Of a DNA stretch of 64,000 bases, positions 24,041-35,789 are shown piece after piece. The notes beneath the pieces are model-generated. The model saw only the letters and a list, made by a program, of their open reading frames with translations, was not told the DNA's origin and made no database searches. The stretch's first letter is position 1. Each line of letters begins with the position of its first letter. The position numbers were made by a program, and so were the translations under genes. The stretch comes from Linanthus parryae (taxonomy: Eukaryota > Streptophyta > Magnoliopsida > Ericales > Polemoniaceae): the NCBI GenBank assembly GCA_023055425.1, contig JALGPY010000006.1:88013935-88077934 (forward strand), read 5' to 3'.

Positions 24041-25375
24041 AATTTTCCGGATGAACATATTATGAAGATCAAGACCAACAGACGGCCCTGGTATTACACC
24101 ATAGCCAATTATTTGGTTAATGGGGCACTCCCTGAAGACATCACCCCTTGGCAGAAAAAGAAGTTTATTTCAGATTGCAGGCAATATTTCTGGGACGATC
24201 CTTATCTGTTCAAGCAAGGGGCAGATAATATTCTCCGTCGTTGCATCCCATGTCACGAGATTTTGGAGGTAATTCAGCACTGCCACTCAGCACAATATGG
24301 GGATCACTTCAGTGGACCGAGAACAGCCCACAAAGTGCTGCAGTCAGGATTTTTCTGGCCAACAGTCTTCAAGGATTGCCATGATTATGCGCAGAGTTGT
24401 GATCGCTGCCAACGGACATGAAATATTTCCCAGCAAAATGAAATGCCCATGACACTTTGGCAGGAAGTCGAGCCTTTTGACGTTTGGGGTATTGATTTTA
24501 TGGGTCCATTCCCTTCGTCTCTGGGAAATCTCTACATCTTACTGGCAGTAGATTACGTGTCAAAATGGGTGGAAGCAATAGCCTGCCAGAAGAACGATGC
24601 GTCAGTCGTGGAAAGATTCCTCAAACGTAATATCTTTACCAGATTCGGAACACCGAGGGCCATGGTCAGTGATGAAGGTTCTCATTTTATCAATAAGGTC
24701 TTTGCCAAGGTTTTAAAGCAGTACGGGGTGTCTATCCATAAGGTATCACTGCCTTATCACCCTCAGGAAAACGGGCCAGCAGAGGTGTCCAACAGGGAGA
24801 TAAAGAGCATACTGGAAAAAACTGTGAATCCTGGACGCAAGGACTGGTCATTAAAGCTGGATGATGCGCTCTGGGCATACAGAACTTCTTACAAAACCCC
24901 GCTGGGAATGTCCCCATACCAGCTGGTGTTTGGAAAAGCATGTCACTTACCAGTAGAATTGGAGCACAAAGCATACTGGGCAATCAAACAGCTGAATATG
25001 GATCACAGTTTATCGGGAAACAAACGGAAGATTGCACTCCTCGAACTAGAGGAATTCCGTAAAACTGCTTACGAGAGTGCCAAAATTTATAAAGAAAAAA
25101 CGAAGAAGTGGCATGACAATCGCATTCTACCAAAGAAGATAGAAATCGGGCAGAAGGTTCTCCTTTACAACTCAAGGATGAAATTCTATCCAGGGAAGCT
25201 GCGCTCAAGATGGTCTGGACCATTTATTGTGAAGGACATTACATCATGGGGAGTGGTGGAGCTGGAGAACCCGAGGGACAATACAGTTTTCAAGGTGAAT
25301 GGGAACAGAGTCAAGCCATACAGAGATCCTCAGGAGATCATAGAGGTAGAGGCAATCTACCTCGACCTTCCGTGA
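24041..25375 (+). pseudogene. Athila integrase (with one internal nonsense codon)
   Basis: In the frame of 23204, the integrase N-terminal HHCC zinc domain is visible (HCHSAQYGDHFSG... CDRCQRT), then TGA at 24419-24421, then the catalytic core: Asp in [10 protein letters not shown], Asp in MVSDEGSHF and Glu in [11 protein letters not shown]. The C-terminal part ([33 protein letters not shown]) follows and ends at TGA 25373. Integrase inserts the cDNA into nuclear DNA. The two nonsense codons and one frameshift in pol make this copy dependent on helpers. Confidence 0.9.
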
Positions 25376-25426
25376 TCACAACAGAGGTAACAAAGTCGGG
25401 CTGTCGACTGTAAATCACAAGCGCTG

Positions 25427-25444
25427 GTTGGGAGGCAACCCAAC
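25427..25444 (+). other. Small hairpin downstream of Athila integrase
   Basis: GTTGGG-AGGCAA-CCCAAC gives a 6-bp stem and 6-nt loop about 50 bases after the integrase stop. GGGAGGCAACCC-like sequences at this place are, from memory, common in Athila-type elements. A role in RNA processing or translation is only a guess. Confidence 0.55.
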
Positions 25445-25548
25445 ATAGATTAGTTGTTTTTCTATAATTTTTACAATGTTCATAATTTGAGAGAGAAGTG
25501 AGAAAGAGGGGTTTAATATTGAATTCAGTGTTTCAGGAATCAGAGGCC

Positions 25549-26114
25549 TGCGTTCAAACGCAGGAGACATGCGTTCAAACGCACATGTGCGTTCAAACGC
25601 AGACACCCTGCGTTCAAACGCAGACCCACCAACAGACCGAAGAAACTCTGAAAATGGCTAACACTTCTGCGTTCAAACGCAGATCACAATGAAGATTTCC
25701 AGCCAACAAGTGGTGCGTTCAAACGCACAAGGTGCGTTCAAACGCAAGAAGAAAAAGATGGGTTGGAAAAGCCTAAGGACGTGCGTTTAAACGCAGAGGG
25801 TGCGTTCGAACGCAAGAACCAATCAGCAGAGAATTTCTAGAGACAAGGCATGCGTTTAAACGCAGATTACCTGCGTTCAAACGCAGCTCATCAGAAGCAT
25901 TGCAGAAGACAAGCAGTGCGTTTAAACGCAACTCATGTGCGTTCAAACGCAAATCAACAAGCCCAGAAACTTCATAGAACTTCAAGCACTGCGTTCAAAC
26001 GCGCAGGGTGCGTTCAAACGCGCAGGGTGCGTTCAAACGCAGATCAAGAAAAAATTCAAATTTCCAAAAAAGTTGAAGCAGTGCGTTCAAACGCAGAAGC
26101 TGCGTTCAAACGCA
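25549..26114 (+). repeat. Array of 18 copies of the 14-bp palindrome TGCGTTCAAACGCA (internal)
   Basis: Starts: 25549, 25570, 25588, 25609, 25668, 25714, 25733, 25782, 25801, 25851, 25872, 25917, 25938, 25990, 26009, 26028, 26082 and 26101. Centres vary (CA, TA or CG), and the copies at 25990 and 26009 have GCGCA ends, yet the arms TGCGTT/AACGCA hold. Many neighbours start 18-21 bp apart. It lies between integrase and the env-like ORF, so it is outside the LTR but uses the same motif. Sequence between copies is unrelated, so this is not an ordinary tandem repeat. Confidence 0.93.
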
Positions 26115-26513
26115 CATTCGAGCGGGATCAGAAAATTTTGAAAAAATTTGAAAAAATTTGAATTTCAGGGGCCATTCTGCAATTTCTGAAAGTTTGCCTA
26201 TATATACTGTACGGATGACAGTGACTCATTTTCACCCAAGTCATCCAGTTTTCAACTCTCTCTCTCTAGAAATTCTCTCTGCCCTAGCAGCCGCCAGACG
26301 CAGTCAGCCGCCAGCAATCTCCGACGACCACCGCAGGAACACCAGAAGGTCAGGAACAGTGTGGGGGTGGTCAAACTCATCCGATCCAAACACCTATACA
26401 TCAACTTCAGAGAGAAATTTCCAGATCTGTACCCGTAAGATTCACTCCGGGTAGCCAGGTTCTATCTTTTCCTTCTCTTTGAAGATTTCCAATTTTTCTG
26501 TTTGAATCTTGAA

Positions 26514-28191
26514 ATGGATGAGGATAGCCCATACATGAGGCCTGATAGGGCGATTGCACCCTTGAACATCATAGATTACATATTGCTTAGGGTTGACCAT
26601 TTCTGCGACCATAGGTTTGTTAACATGGAGGCTCACCGTTTCTTTCTGCAAGACAAAAAGATTCGGTATGATATACCTGCTGAGAGAACTTTTCCCCGTG
26701 ATAGAGTGGTGATGGGGGATGAACTGTTCAACTATACTGGGCAGGATCATTTGTGGGGATTTGTTTACTGGTTTTACCAATCTGCAAGTCAGTTCTGTGC
26801 TGGCTAAGGAGATTTTCAGTAATCTCCAGCAGTGCATGAACAGTGAAGCCCAGTCAATTGACTGGATTTACTGCAGAAAGAGATGGATTCGAATCACCCC
26901 AGAGAGTATTCGAGAGAGTCTGGGTCTGGAACTAGTGTTGGATGACTGTCAGTTTCAGGAACTGAGGCGTCATCCCTCTGAACAGCTTAGCGAACAGATC
27001 CTAACCACCTTGTGTGTTGGTGTACCAGGCGCTGCTTGGTACTATCCTGAACGGAGTCCTTCCTACCGGAAACTCCCTGCGACCTACCTGATTCGAGAGG
27101 CGAGATGGTGGACTGAGTGGGTAAACAACAGGATTGTGGGTATTAAACACTTTACCCGCATAGATTATAACATTGCCCTTTTGGTGTACTGTCTGATGGC
27201 CCGAGAGCCTGTGAGCCTCCCGGAGATTATTTATGAGTTTTTCCGGGAACGAAGAGAGTCCCACAGCAAGAAGGGTTTGGGTCTCCTGGGGATGTTAACA
27301 AAAATGGCGCAGGATTATAGGGTGGTTATTCCTGGCGATCTGAGAGATATCCGACCAGTGCAGGTACGCAAGTACCGAAACATGAGATGTGCTTTGCACG
27401 AGGCTCTGCACGGGCCTCCAGAATTTGTCCAAGTGGATGATGATGATGATGATGATGCTCCGCCTCAGGGTGGGGGTGTTGGCATGCCACCACCACCTCC
27501 TCCCGGTGATGGGGGTTTTCCAGCCTTACCAGGTCCCCTTCGACTGCCACGATCTGCCAGTTCCAGTGAACACAGGCAGACCGAGCCCGACTTAGGGCAG
27601 TCCAGCAGAGGGGCCAGGCGCAGTTCTTTTGGGCGCCTAGAGAGGACTGAGCATGAGGAATGGGTCAGAAAGAAAATTAAGGCCCAAGAAAAAGTGCAAA
27701 ACTACCTGGTAAGGACGGTCAAGAAAATGGCCAGGGGTCTTGGAAAGTTGTTCAAGACCCAGAAGCATATTTACCACGCTAACACAGCCGCATTGAGAGC
27801 TCATGAAGCGGCACTCGCTGAAATTCAAAGCAACATGCGTGGTAAGAGATTTAACTTCCCGGACCGCTATTCGAGTGATAATTGTCCCAGTTGGACAATG
27901 GAGGATAGTAGGCCATATGACAGCTTCTCTGGCCATGACACCACACCGAGTCCGGAACACGCAGAAAGTGTTGGTGACCCCGGCAGACCCGGTACCCAGT
28001 ACCCACCTAGGCAGAATGTAGACCCAGGGGCCAGCAGTGCCCATCCCGGTGCCAGCCACGCTGGTACCGCTGCCGCAGCACGCCATGCTGCGAGGAAACG
28101 TCCCAGAGGGCGAACCCCTTCACCATCTCCAGAGCCGACTGACCAGTCTACTCCGGAGAACACATATTCTAGTTACAGGCCAGATCAGTAG
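26514..28191 (+). pseudogene. Athila env-like third ORF, frameshifted
   Basis: ATG at 26514 (MDEDSPYMRPDRAIAP) opens a frame that ends at 26807. The remaining ~460 codons continue in another frame to TAG 28189-28191, so there is a frameshift around 26760-26800. The N-terminal half resembles the plant transposon protein domain found in the extra ORF of Athila/Cyclops elements. A run of seven Asp, a Pro-rich patch, a Lys/Arg-rich amphipathic region (RKKIKAQEKVQ) and a Ser/Pro/Thr-rich tail follow. I see no clear signal peptide or transmembrane segment, so an envelope role is by position only. Confidence 0.75.
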
Positions 28192-29485
28192 AGTCGCGAG
28201 GACGCGCCACCTCTAGTGTGGGGGTGGGGAATCGTGTCCTCTTGCATAGCCATGTCAGCATATTTTCGTCAATTTTATTTTTCATTTTATTTTTATTTTT
28301 GAGTCAGCACGTTTATTATGTTGAGTCTACCCACCAACTTTTCTGACCTTGCATGAAAAAAAAATATATATACACAAAAAAAAACGGGAAAAAATATAAA
28401 TATTTAAAAAAACTTTTGAGAAAAGGCAACTTAGGACCTAGAAACTGAAGAGAATCCAATGAAAGAGCTCATGAGAGTAGGAAGCACCGTAGTAGGGATA
28501 CTTCAAATTTTAGTGTTTTGTGCGCGAGTCTCACGACAGGATGTCCCGGGTATTCAGGAATGTGGAAAGTAGATAACAGACATACTTTTGGCTTCTCTAG
28601 TGTGCTAGGTGGAATTGGTCTTTAGATAGTTGATTATTCTGTTTCCCGTGGAAACTTGTGGACTCTTGGAATCTGGGGTGGACCTTCGTGTAGAGTCGGT
28701 TTTATGTGGTACAAGTCTTCGGTCTAAGCGAAGTTGGGGAATGTACACCACCATCCCTTAAGGTGGTTCCAAGAGAAAATCCTAAAAAGCCCGCACTCTT
28801 AAAGCTCTACTGCACAGTTGTAAAAACAGAGGAGGTTTATAAAAAAAACAACAATCTGAAAAAAAAAATAATAAATAATAATAAATATTTGCTTGTGCTT
28901 AAAGGAGAAACAACATAATGTGCTTCCGTTCACACGGAAAATTTGGATTCAATCCAATTTAGAGCTTAAGAGGGAAATTAAAGTCAAGCCGTATTACACA
29001 GGAGTTGTGTCTCCAAGCAATGGGACAATTTGCAAATCAAACGCAATAACGGCTAAGAGGGTCTGAAAACCTCAAATGACTTGGCGAAGAAAAATTATCT
29101 AGTGACTTAAGATGCCTGGACCCTCTAAGTCAAAAGACGTGCTTTATCTTGGTTGGTTTGGTGGATGTTTGGGGACACCTTAGTGAGTTTGTGCACAGGA
29201 TCAGTTTATACCATTTCTTGCTACGTGTTGTGGAATTTCAAAATGAGCTTGTGAGGATTTGATGATTTCAGTTTATGATAGAGAGGTTGCCCAATCTCAG
29301 AAAAAAAAAATTTGTTGTGTCTTGAGTCAGTTTGTGTATATTCTGTATCTGAGTCAGTAATCTGTTGAGTCATTTGGTCTGTAGCATGAATCTGTGATAA
29401 AGGGGGGAAGTATGCAAATAAAGGGTCTGCAAGGTAGTATGCAAGGGTCTGCTCGGGACGAGCAGAGTTTAGTGTGGGGGTATTT
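28192..29485 (+). other. Athila 3' non-coding region with polypurine tract
   Basis: There is no ORF with coding character. The polypurine tract AGTGTGGGGG (29471-29480) lies five bases before the 3' LTR. A second copy of CTAGTGTGGGGG sits at about 28214-28226, right after the env-like stop. AT-rich runs fill 28340-28410 and 28840-28890. Confidence 0.7.
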
Positions 29486-31244
29486 TGATAGCTTGAAAAT
29501 GGGATTAGTCTGGGACATCTTTTTACCATTGGTTTTAACCCTGTGAGAGTTGAGTTTGCCCATTTTCAGCTTATTTTCCACCTGATACGAGGCAGAGATT
29601 TATAGGACGTGACTCCAAGATTTGAGTAATTTCATGCATACTTTTGTTTGTTGGATATGATCGCGGGTACATGTTATGATGTGCAGGTAACAGGTGCTGA
29701 GAAATGCATGAGATTGACTTGGATGGCGAGGCAGCGTATCAGGAAAGCTGAGCAGAAAAAGAGCAGAAAAAGTCTAAGTTGTGCGTTCAAACGCAGCGCA
29801 GCTGCGTTCAAACGCACCACATGGCAGCAGCGAGAAAATGCCGGAAAAGAGGCTAAGGTGTGCGTTCAGACGCACAGGCTGCGTTCAGACGCAGGACTCA
29901 AATTCAGAAGTGCAGAAAAACCAAGTTGTGCGTTCAGACGCACAACCTGCGTTCAAACGCAGGACTCGACATCAGGAGCAGGAAGACCAAGTTGTGTGTT
30001 CAAACGCAGGTGAGCTGCGTTCAAACGCACAAGTCCCAGAAGCCAGAAGCCAGAAGAGAAAATTGGTTAAGGCCTGCGTTCAAACGCAGGAGGTGTGCGT
30101 TCAGACGCACTGCGTTTGAACGCAGGTGAGTTGCGTTTGAACACACAGAGGGTTTCCAGAAGCTTCCAGGACGGGTTTTTGCGAGGGTAAAACAGGAATT
30201 TCGTGCATCAGTTTTGGAGACTGTGGCAGTATAAAAGGAGGTGTCTCAGCACAGAATTAGGGTGACGCACACACACTCATACATCTACAATCATCATCAC
30301 AGCAGCCAGTTTCAGAGCCGTCAGGATTGGAGCAGAGCAGGATTGGAGCAGTTTTTCAGTATTCAGCCAATAACTTGTTTGGTCTTTTCTCTCTTTTATG
30401 AAACGTTGTTTTTCAATAATGCAAGCTAGCTTAACCTTTTTCCTAGGTTCTTGGTGAACCTAGGGTTTATGAATTCAGCAGAATGGTTTGTTTGATTTTC
30501 AGATGCATGGCTAGTTAAAGTCTTAATACAGGATGGATTGTTTATTATCTTGTCTTTGATTTTATTTACATACATGAATGGCTTGATCACCCAGGAGTGT
30601 TATAGACAGGATCTGGTGCACGAGAGTGACCAGTGAGAGTTAGGAAGAAAAGACAGGATTTAGTACTCTGCCTTGATGGACCGAGATGTGAAAAGAATCA
30701 GGGGACTAGCCCAGAAGCATTAGACCAACTGCTAGACGTTTAGGGGGAGACCGAGAGGAGAACCTGTAACCCTAGCAGACTTAGAACGAACCTGCATATT
30801 TAGGTGGACCGAGAGGAGCCGAAAATCCGCAGGAGAGTGACAGGTACATGAGACCGAGAGGAGATTGTACTATTGGTATGCTGGCATAAACAAAACCACT
30901 GTGTGTTTCTGAAGTCAAATACATCAGGAAAGCTGAAAAGTAACCCTAGGGGATCCTGGGACCTAGATTCTTAGAATTATCAATTTTTACGACTACCACA
31001 ATTTCTGCAAATTATTTAAAAGAAAAATAAAACAAGCTTTTCTAAATATTGTTTTATTTACTGCAATTTAGTGAGTAGAATCACATCCCAACCTTCCTCC
31101 TTTTTACAGACTTTGTGTCTAATTCTAATTCTAATAAGCAAAAACTTAAACTGTTCTCGAGGGTTCGACAACCAGAGTCACAATTACATACTCTATATTA
31201 CTTGATCGTACACTTGCGAAAAAGCAGATAGGTTTACGCTGTCA
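29486..31244 (+). repeat. 3' LTR of the Athila element
   Basis: 1,759 bp, TG...CA, aligned to the 5' LTR without length change. A cluster of five differences lies at about 30797-30831. ATGAG follows at 31245-31249. Confidence 0.95.
29782..30145 (+). repeat. Array of 12 copies of the 14-bp palindrome (3' LTR)
   Basis: Same layout as 3188-3551, shifted by 26,594. Here the eleventh copy is intact (TGCGTTTGAACGCA) while the seventh reads TGTGTTCAAACGCA and the twelfth TGCGTTTGAACACA. Confidence 0.93.
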
Positions 31245-31249
31245 ATGAG

Positions 31250-34124
31250 CAGACACATTATTTCTATTTCTTGTTTGGACAAGGATGGTTTTATTATTTC
31301 AATAAAGAACAATTGTTGTTCCTTTTATTTAAATAATATTCACTATTTTAGTGTGCAATTATTTAATGGACTTTATGTCATTGATCTAAGCAATCCTGTC
31401 TACAACATTAATACCAAGCGGATTAAAATAAATGATTTAAATCCTGCTTATTTATGGCACTGTCGTTTAGGCCATATAAATGAGAAATGTGTATCTAGAC
31501 TCCATAAGGATGGATTACTAGACTCATTTAATTTTGAATCATATGAGACATGTGAGGCTTGTTTATTGGGAAAAATGACAAAGTCCCCTTTCAATAAGAA
31601 AGGTGATAGGACTAGTGAGCAATTGGCGCTCATACATACCGATGTATGTGGGCCATTTGCCACGCCTGCCAGGGGTGGTTATGTCTACTTCATTATATTT
31701 ACTGATGATTACAGTAGATATGGATTTGTGTACCTCATGAGGGCAAAATCCGAGTCCTTTGAAGTGTTCAAAGAATTCAAGAATGAAGTAGGGAAGCAAC
31801 TTGGCAAAAGTATCAAGGCTCTACGATCGGATCGTGGAGGAGAATACTTGAGCCAAGAGTGTGACGACTATCTTAGAGAGTGTGGGATCGTGTCCCAACT
31901 CACTCCACCCGGAACGCCACAATGGAATGGCGTGTCCGAGAGGAGGAATCGGACCCTATTGGATATGGTTCGATCTATGATGTGTCAAACCGATCTTCCA
32001 TTATCATTTTGGGGCTACGCTCTATTAAGTGCAGCTTTCACCATTAACCGTGTTCCATCTAAGTCAGTCATGAAGACACCATATGGGATGTGGTGTGGGA
32101 GACGTCCCACACTGTCGTTCATGAGGATTTGGGGTTGCGACGTCTATGTAAAACGTTTACAATCAGACAAGCTAGGGCCTAAATCGGATAAGTGTAAATT
32201 TGTGGGGTACCCTAAGGAAACTAAGGGATACTATTTCTACAATCCAACCGAGAACAAAGTGTTTGTTGCTCGGACCGGCGTGTTTCTAGAAATAGAGTTT
32301 GTCTCTAAAGAAGCAAGTGGGAGGAATGTAGAACTTGAAGAAGTTCAAGAACCACAAATCACTGAACCGATTATGGAACATGAACAGGAACCACAAGAAG
32401 TTGTGGAACAACCTGTTCAGGTAACACAAGAGCTTCGTAGATCTAGTAGAGTGCGCCAGGAACCCGAGAGGTATGGACTTCTCGTGACCGATTCCGGTGA
32501 CACGATGCTCATAGATGATGAGCCTACTACCTATGAGGAGGCCATGAATGGCCCAGACTCTCAGAAGTGGCTAGAATCCATGAGATCCGAGATGGAATCC
32601 ATGTATACCAACAAAGTATGGAATTTGGTGGAACCACTCGATGGGGCGCGGCCCATAGGGTGCAAGTGGGTCTTCAAGAAGAAGATCGACATGGATGGTA
32701 ATGTGATTACCTATAAGGGCCGATTGGTGGCTAAAGGATTCAAACAGATTCATGGTATCGACTATGATGAAACCTTTTCACCAGTCGCTATGACCAAATC
32801 CATCCGAATCCTACTTGCAGTTGCAGCATACCATGACTATGAAATTTGGCAGATGGATGTCAAAACAGCGTTCCTTTATGGGAATCTCCTCGAGGATGTG
32901 TATATGATACAGCCGGAGGGTTTTGAGGATCCAAAGCAAGCCAACAAAGTCTGTAAGCTACAACGATCCATTTATGGATTAAAGCAAGCTTCTAGGAGTT
33001 GGAATCGACGTTTTGATGAAGTGGTCAAAGAGTTTGGCTTCATCAGAAACGAAGATGAGTCTTGTGTCTACAAGAAGGTTAGTGGGAGCTCTGTAGCTTT
33101 TCTGGTCTTGTATGTGGATGACATACTACTCATTGGAAACGACGTTCCCATGCTTCAATCCGTTAAAGATTGGCTAGGAAAGTGTTTCTCAATGAAGGAC
33201 TTAGGGGAAGCAGCCTATATATTCGGTATAAAGATCTATAGAGATAGATCTAAGAGGTTGCTAGTCCTAAGTCAAAGTACATATATTGACAAGGTGTTGA
33301 AACGGTTCAACATGCAAGATTCCAAGAAGGGATTCTTGCCCATGTCACATGGAATCACTCTTTCGAAGAGTGGTTGTCCTTCCAATGAGATTGAGAAGGA
33401 ACGCATGAGTAGAATTCCCTATGCCTCGGCCATAGGATCTATCATGTACGCCATGTTATGTACTAGACCAGATGTGTCATATGCCTTGAGTATGACAAGC
33501 AGATACCAATCCAATCCAGGTGAGAGTCACTGGATTGCAGTCAAGAACATCCTAAAGTACTTGAGAAGAACTAAGGATGCTTTCTTGATATTTGGCGGTG
33601 AGGAAGAGTTGCGTGTAAGGGGTTACACAGATGCAAGCTTCCAAACCGACAGAGATGACTTTAGATCACAGTCGGGGTATGTGTTTTGCCTGAATGGAGC
33701 AGCGGTGAGCTGGAAGAGTTCCAAGCAAGAGACGGTGGCTGATTCTACAACAGAGGCTTAGTACATTGCTGCAAATGGCACAGCAAAGGAAGCTGTTTGG
33801 ATCAGAAAGTTTGTTTCTGAACTTGGTGTGGTCCCTAGCATTGCGGATCCAGTCGATTTGTTCTGTGACAACACTGGGGCCATCGCGCAATCAAAGGAAC
33901 CAAGATCGCATCAGAAATCCAAGCACGTGCTCAGGAAGTTTCATCTGATTCGAGATAATATCGATAGAGGAGACGTTCGGATATGCAAGATTCATACAGA
34001 TGATAATCTATCAGACCCGCTTACAAAGCCTCTCACGCAGTGGAAGCATGAAGGGCACACTAGGAGTATGGCATACGAGATGCGCCAGATTGGCTCTAGT
34101 GCAAGTGGGAGACTGTTGGAATAG
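31250..34124 (+). pseudogene. copia-1 pre-integrase, integrase, RT and RNase H
   Basis: The copia-1 polyprotein resumes here in phase with 1792-2871 once Athila and one ATGAG are discounted. It holds pre-integrase (YLWHCRLGHINEKC), integrase (HTDVCGP, SDRGGEY, GVSERRNR), RT (GCKWVFKKK, ETFSPVA, YVDD) and RNase H (GYTDASFQ, LFCDN). The frame is open except for TAG at 33759-33761, within the TTEAEY motif of RNase H, where copia-2 has a Glu codon. Thus copia-1 has two nonsense codons plus the Athila insertion. Confidence 0.9.
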
Positions 34125-35545
34125 ATGCCCTAGAGGCAATCTAGTTTAGTATGAATTTATTTGTGGCTAGAAATTCATTTATTATTTATTGGATATTTAA
34201 TATAATGAAGTCATTAGATTTACAATTGTGTTGTTTATCTTAAATATCCCTAGTCCAGTATAATGATTAATGGGACAATCATCTATAGACTATTATGGGG
34301 TTGGATTGATATGGAGATATCACGATCCAACACATAGGTGTGCATTATGGAATGTTGCACTGGATTGACCCATCTCCGAGAAGGCTACATACACGTTATG
34401 TTAAGTCACAAGCGCTTCTCGCGGTGCAATGGTATTGTCATCCTTAGACTTGAAGTCACTAGATATTCTAGTTGTGGATTATTGTGATCTTGGTAGCGTT
34501 AAACGCTACACCGTAACTGGATAGTTATAAAGGCGTGTACTGGATACAATAAGAAGCAAGCTTAGAGATCGTAGTGGACGTAGATAGAATTTGTCCCTCC
34601 CACATAACGGGAGCAAATATCCTAGGCCACTCGAGGGATAGTGCTTATAGAATGTCTGGCCAGACTCAAATAAATCAATATGGGATATTGATGTTATTTG
34701 CACGAATAAGGCTATTCCCATGGATCGAGAAACTATGGATTGGATATACGAGTGTGACTTGTATGTCTCGTGTCCAATCCGGATATAGAGACAAAGGGAT
34801 GAGACAATTACTTGTACAAAGGTTGTCAAGATGACTATTCTATTAGTTGGCTAGAATGGATGTTTTGCTAGAAACCGCTCCATATTAGCAAATAGTTGCT
34901 ACCAACTAGATAGAGCCTATGAGGTCACACGCTATATAGAGTTGAACTAGATTTGGGAATTAATTAATTGGATTAATTAATTAGAAGGATCACTTTGCAA
35001 AACCTTGCAAACTTAGTAGGGACTAATTTGCAAGGAAGGGACTAAATTGAATTCTAGTAGGACTAGAATAAGTCCTTTAGGTAGTTGGCAAGGAGTTGTT
35101 GGACTATATAAAGTACCTTCCTTCCTTCCTTCCCACATAACTTATGCTCATAATTGAACATAACAAGAGTGGGAGAGAACAAAAGAAGGAGAGAGAGCAA
35201 CAAGCAAGGAGCCGACCGCCCCTTGCTCGCCGCCCCGTCCCCATCGGCCACAAGGAGGCCGAGCCCTCCTTTTGGGTCTCGTTTTGCGTGAATTTTTCTT
35301 CCTCTTCCTCTTCCGGGCTAGCACCAAGGACTTGGGAGATTCTAGGATCAACTCTAGGCGTGGATCAACTATAGAGAACGTGACACAATTCGCGTTTGAA
35401 GTCATCAAAGGAGAACCCTAAGGTGTGTTATTGATTTCTTACCCTTACCATCGTTATGTCTCTTGACTTGTGATCCTTGGAGGGTTTTGCATGGTTTTAT
35501 GAATGATTGTGTTTCCGTTGCGCATCCATGAATCAAAACCCTACA
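34114..35545 (+). repeat. 3' LTR of copia-1
   Basis: 1,432 bp from TGTTGGAATAGATG to CCCTACA. The purine-rich AAGTGGGAG precedes it. A TATATAAA box is at about 35104. The five bases after it, ACAAC (35546-35550), should be one copy of the target duplication; the partner is left of the window. Confidence 0.93.
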
Positions 35546-35784
35546 ACAACATCTCCCCTCCAGGTGGATCTACTAGCTATTTTACATGGCCTCTCTTTTA
35601 CACGTTCTATGCATTTGTTACAGTTATTATGAATATACATTGCATGATGGCTTTAACATCTTACATGGACTGATCCACCATCGTATGAGGAGGCACCCGT
35701 TATCTTAGCTATTCAACAGGAGGGGGATTTGCTGCATGACCGTGCGGTCGGGTACCACGCTCTTTTGTTTTAGAGGCTCATGTG
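35546..35784. other. Spacer between copia-1 and copia-4, nothing recognised
   Basis: This 239-bp stretch shows no long ORF, LTR or terminal inverted repeat. It was the local sequence before either element arrived. Confidence 0.5.
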
Positions 35785-35789
35785 ATGGT

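Larger units (their letters stand above)
2892..31244 (+). mobile_element. Athila-type Ty3/gypsy retrotransposon inserted in copia-1
   Basis: Two 1,759-bp LTRs (2892-4650 and 29486-31244) begin TGATAGC and end GCTGTCA. A perfect 5-bp target duplication ATGAG flanks the element (2887-2891 and 31245-31249). The primer binding site matches tRNA-Asp, as in the Athila lineage. Order is LTR, gag, protease, RT, RNase H, integrase, a 18-copy palindrome array, an env-like ORF, LTR. Without the nested copia-2 and its duplication the element is 13,140 bp, normal for Athila. The two LTRs differ at about 25 positions by eye (about 1.4%), so the insertion is recent on a plant time scale. Pol carries one frameshift and two nonsense codons and the env-like ORF a frameshift, so it is not autonomous now. 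Confidence 0.95.

Noticed and set aside
3188..26114. CRISPR-like array
   Set aside because: Short direct repeats with irregular spacers in a plant retrotransposon, with no Cas genes and variable spacing. Not a CRISPR.
25498..26161. Similar repeat-peptide frames in the internal palindrome array
   Set aside because: Same reason as in the LTR; no start context or family support.
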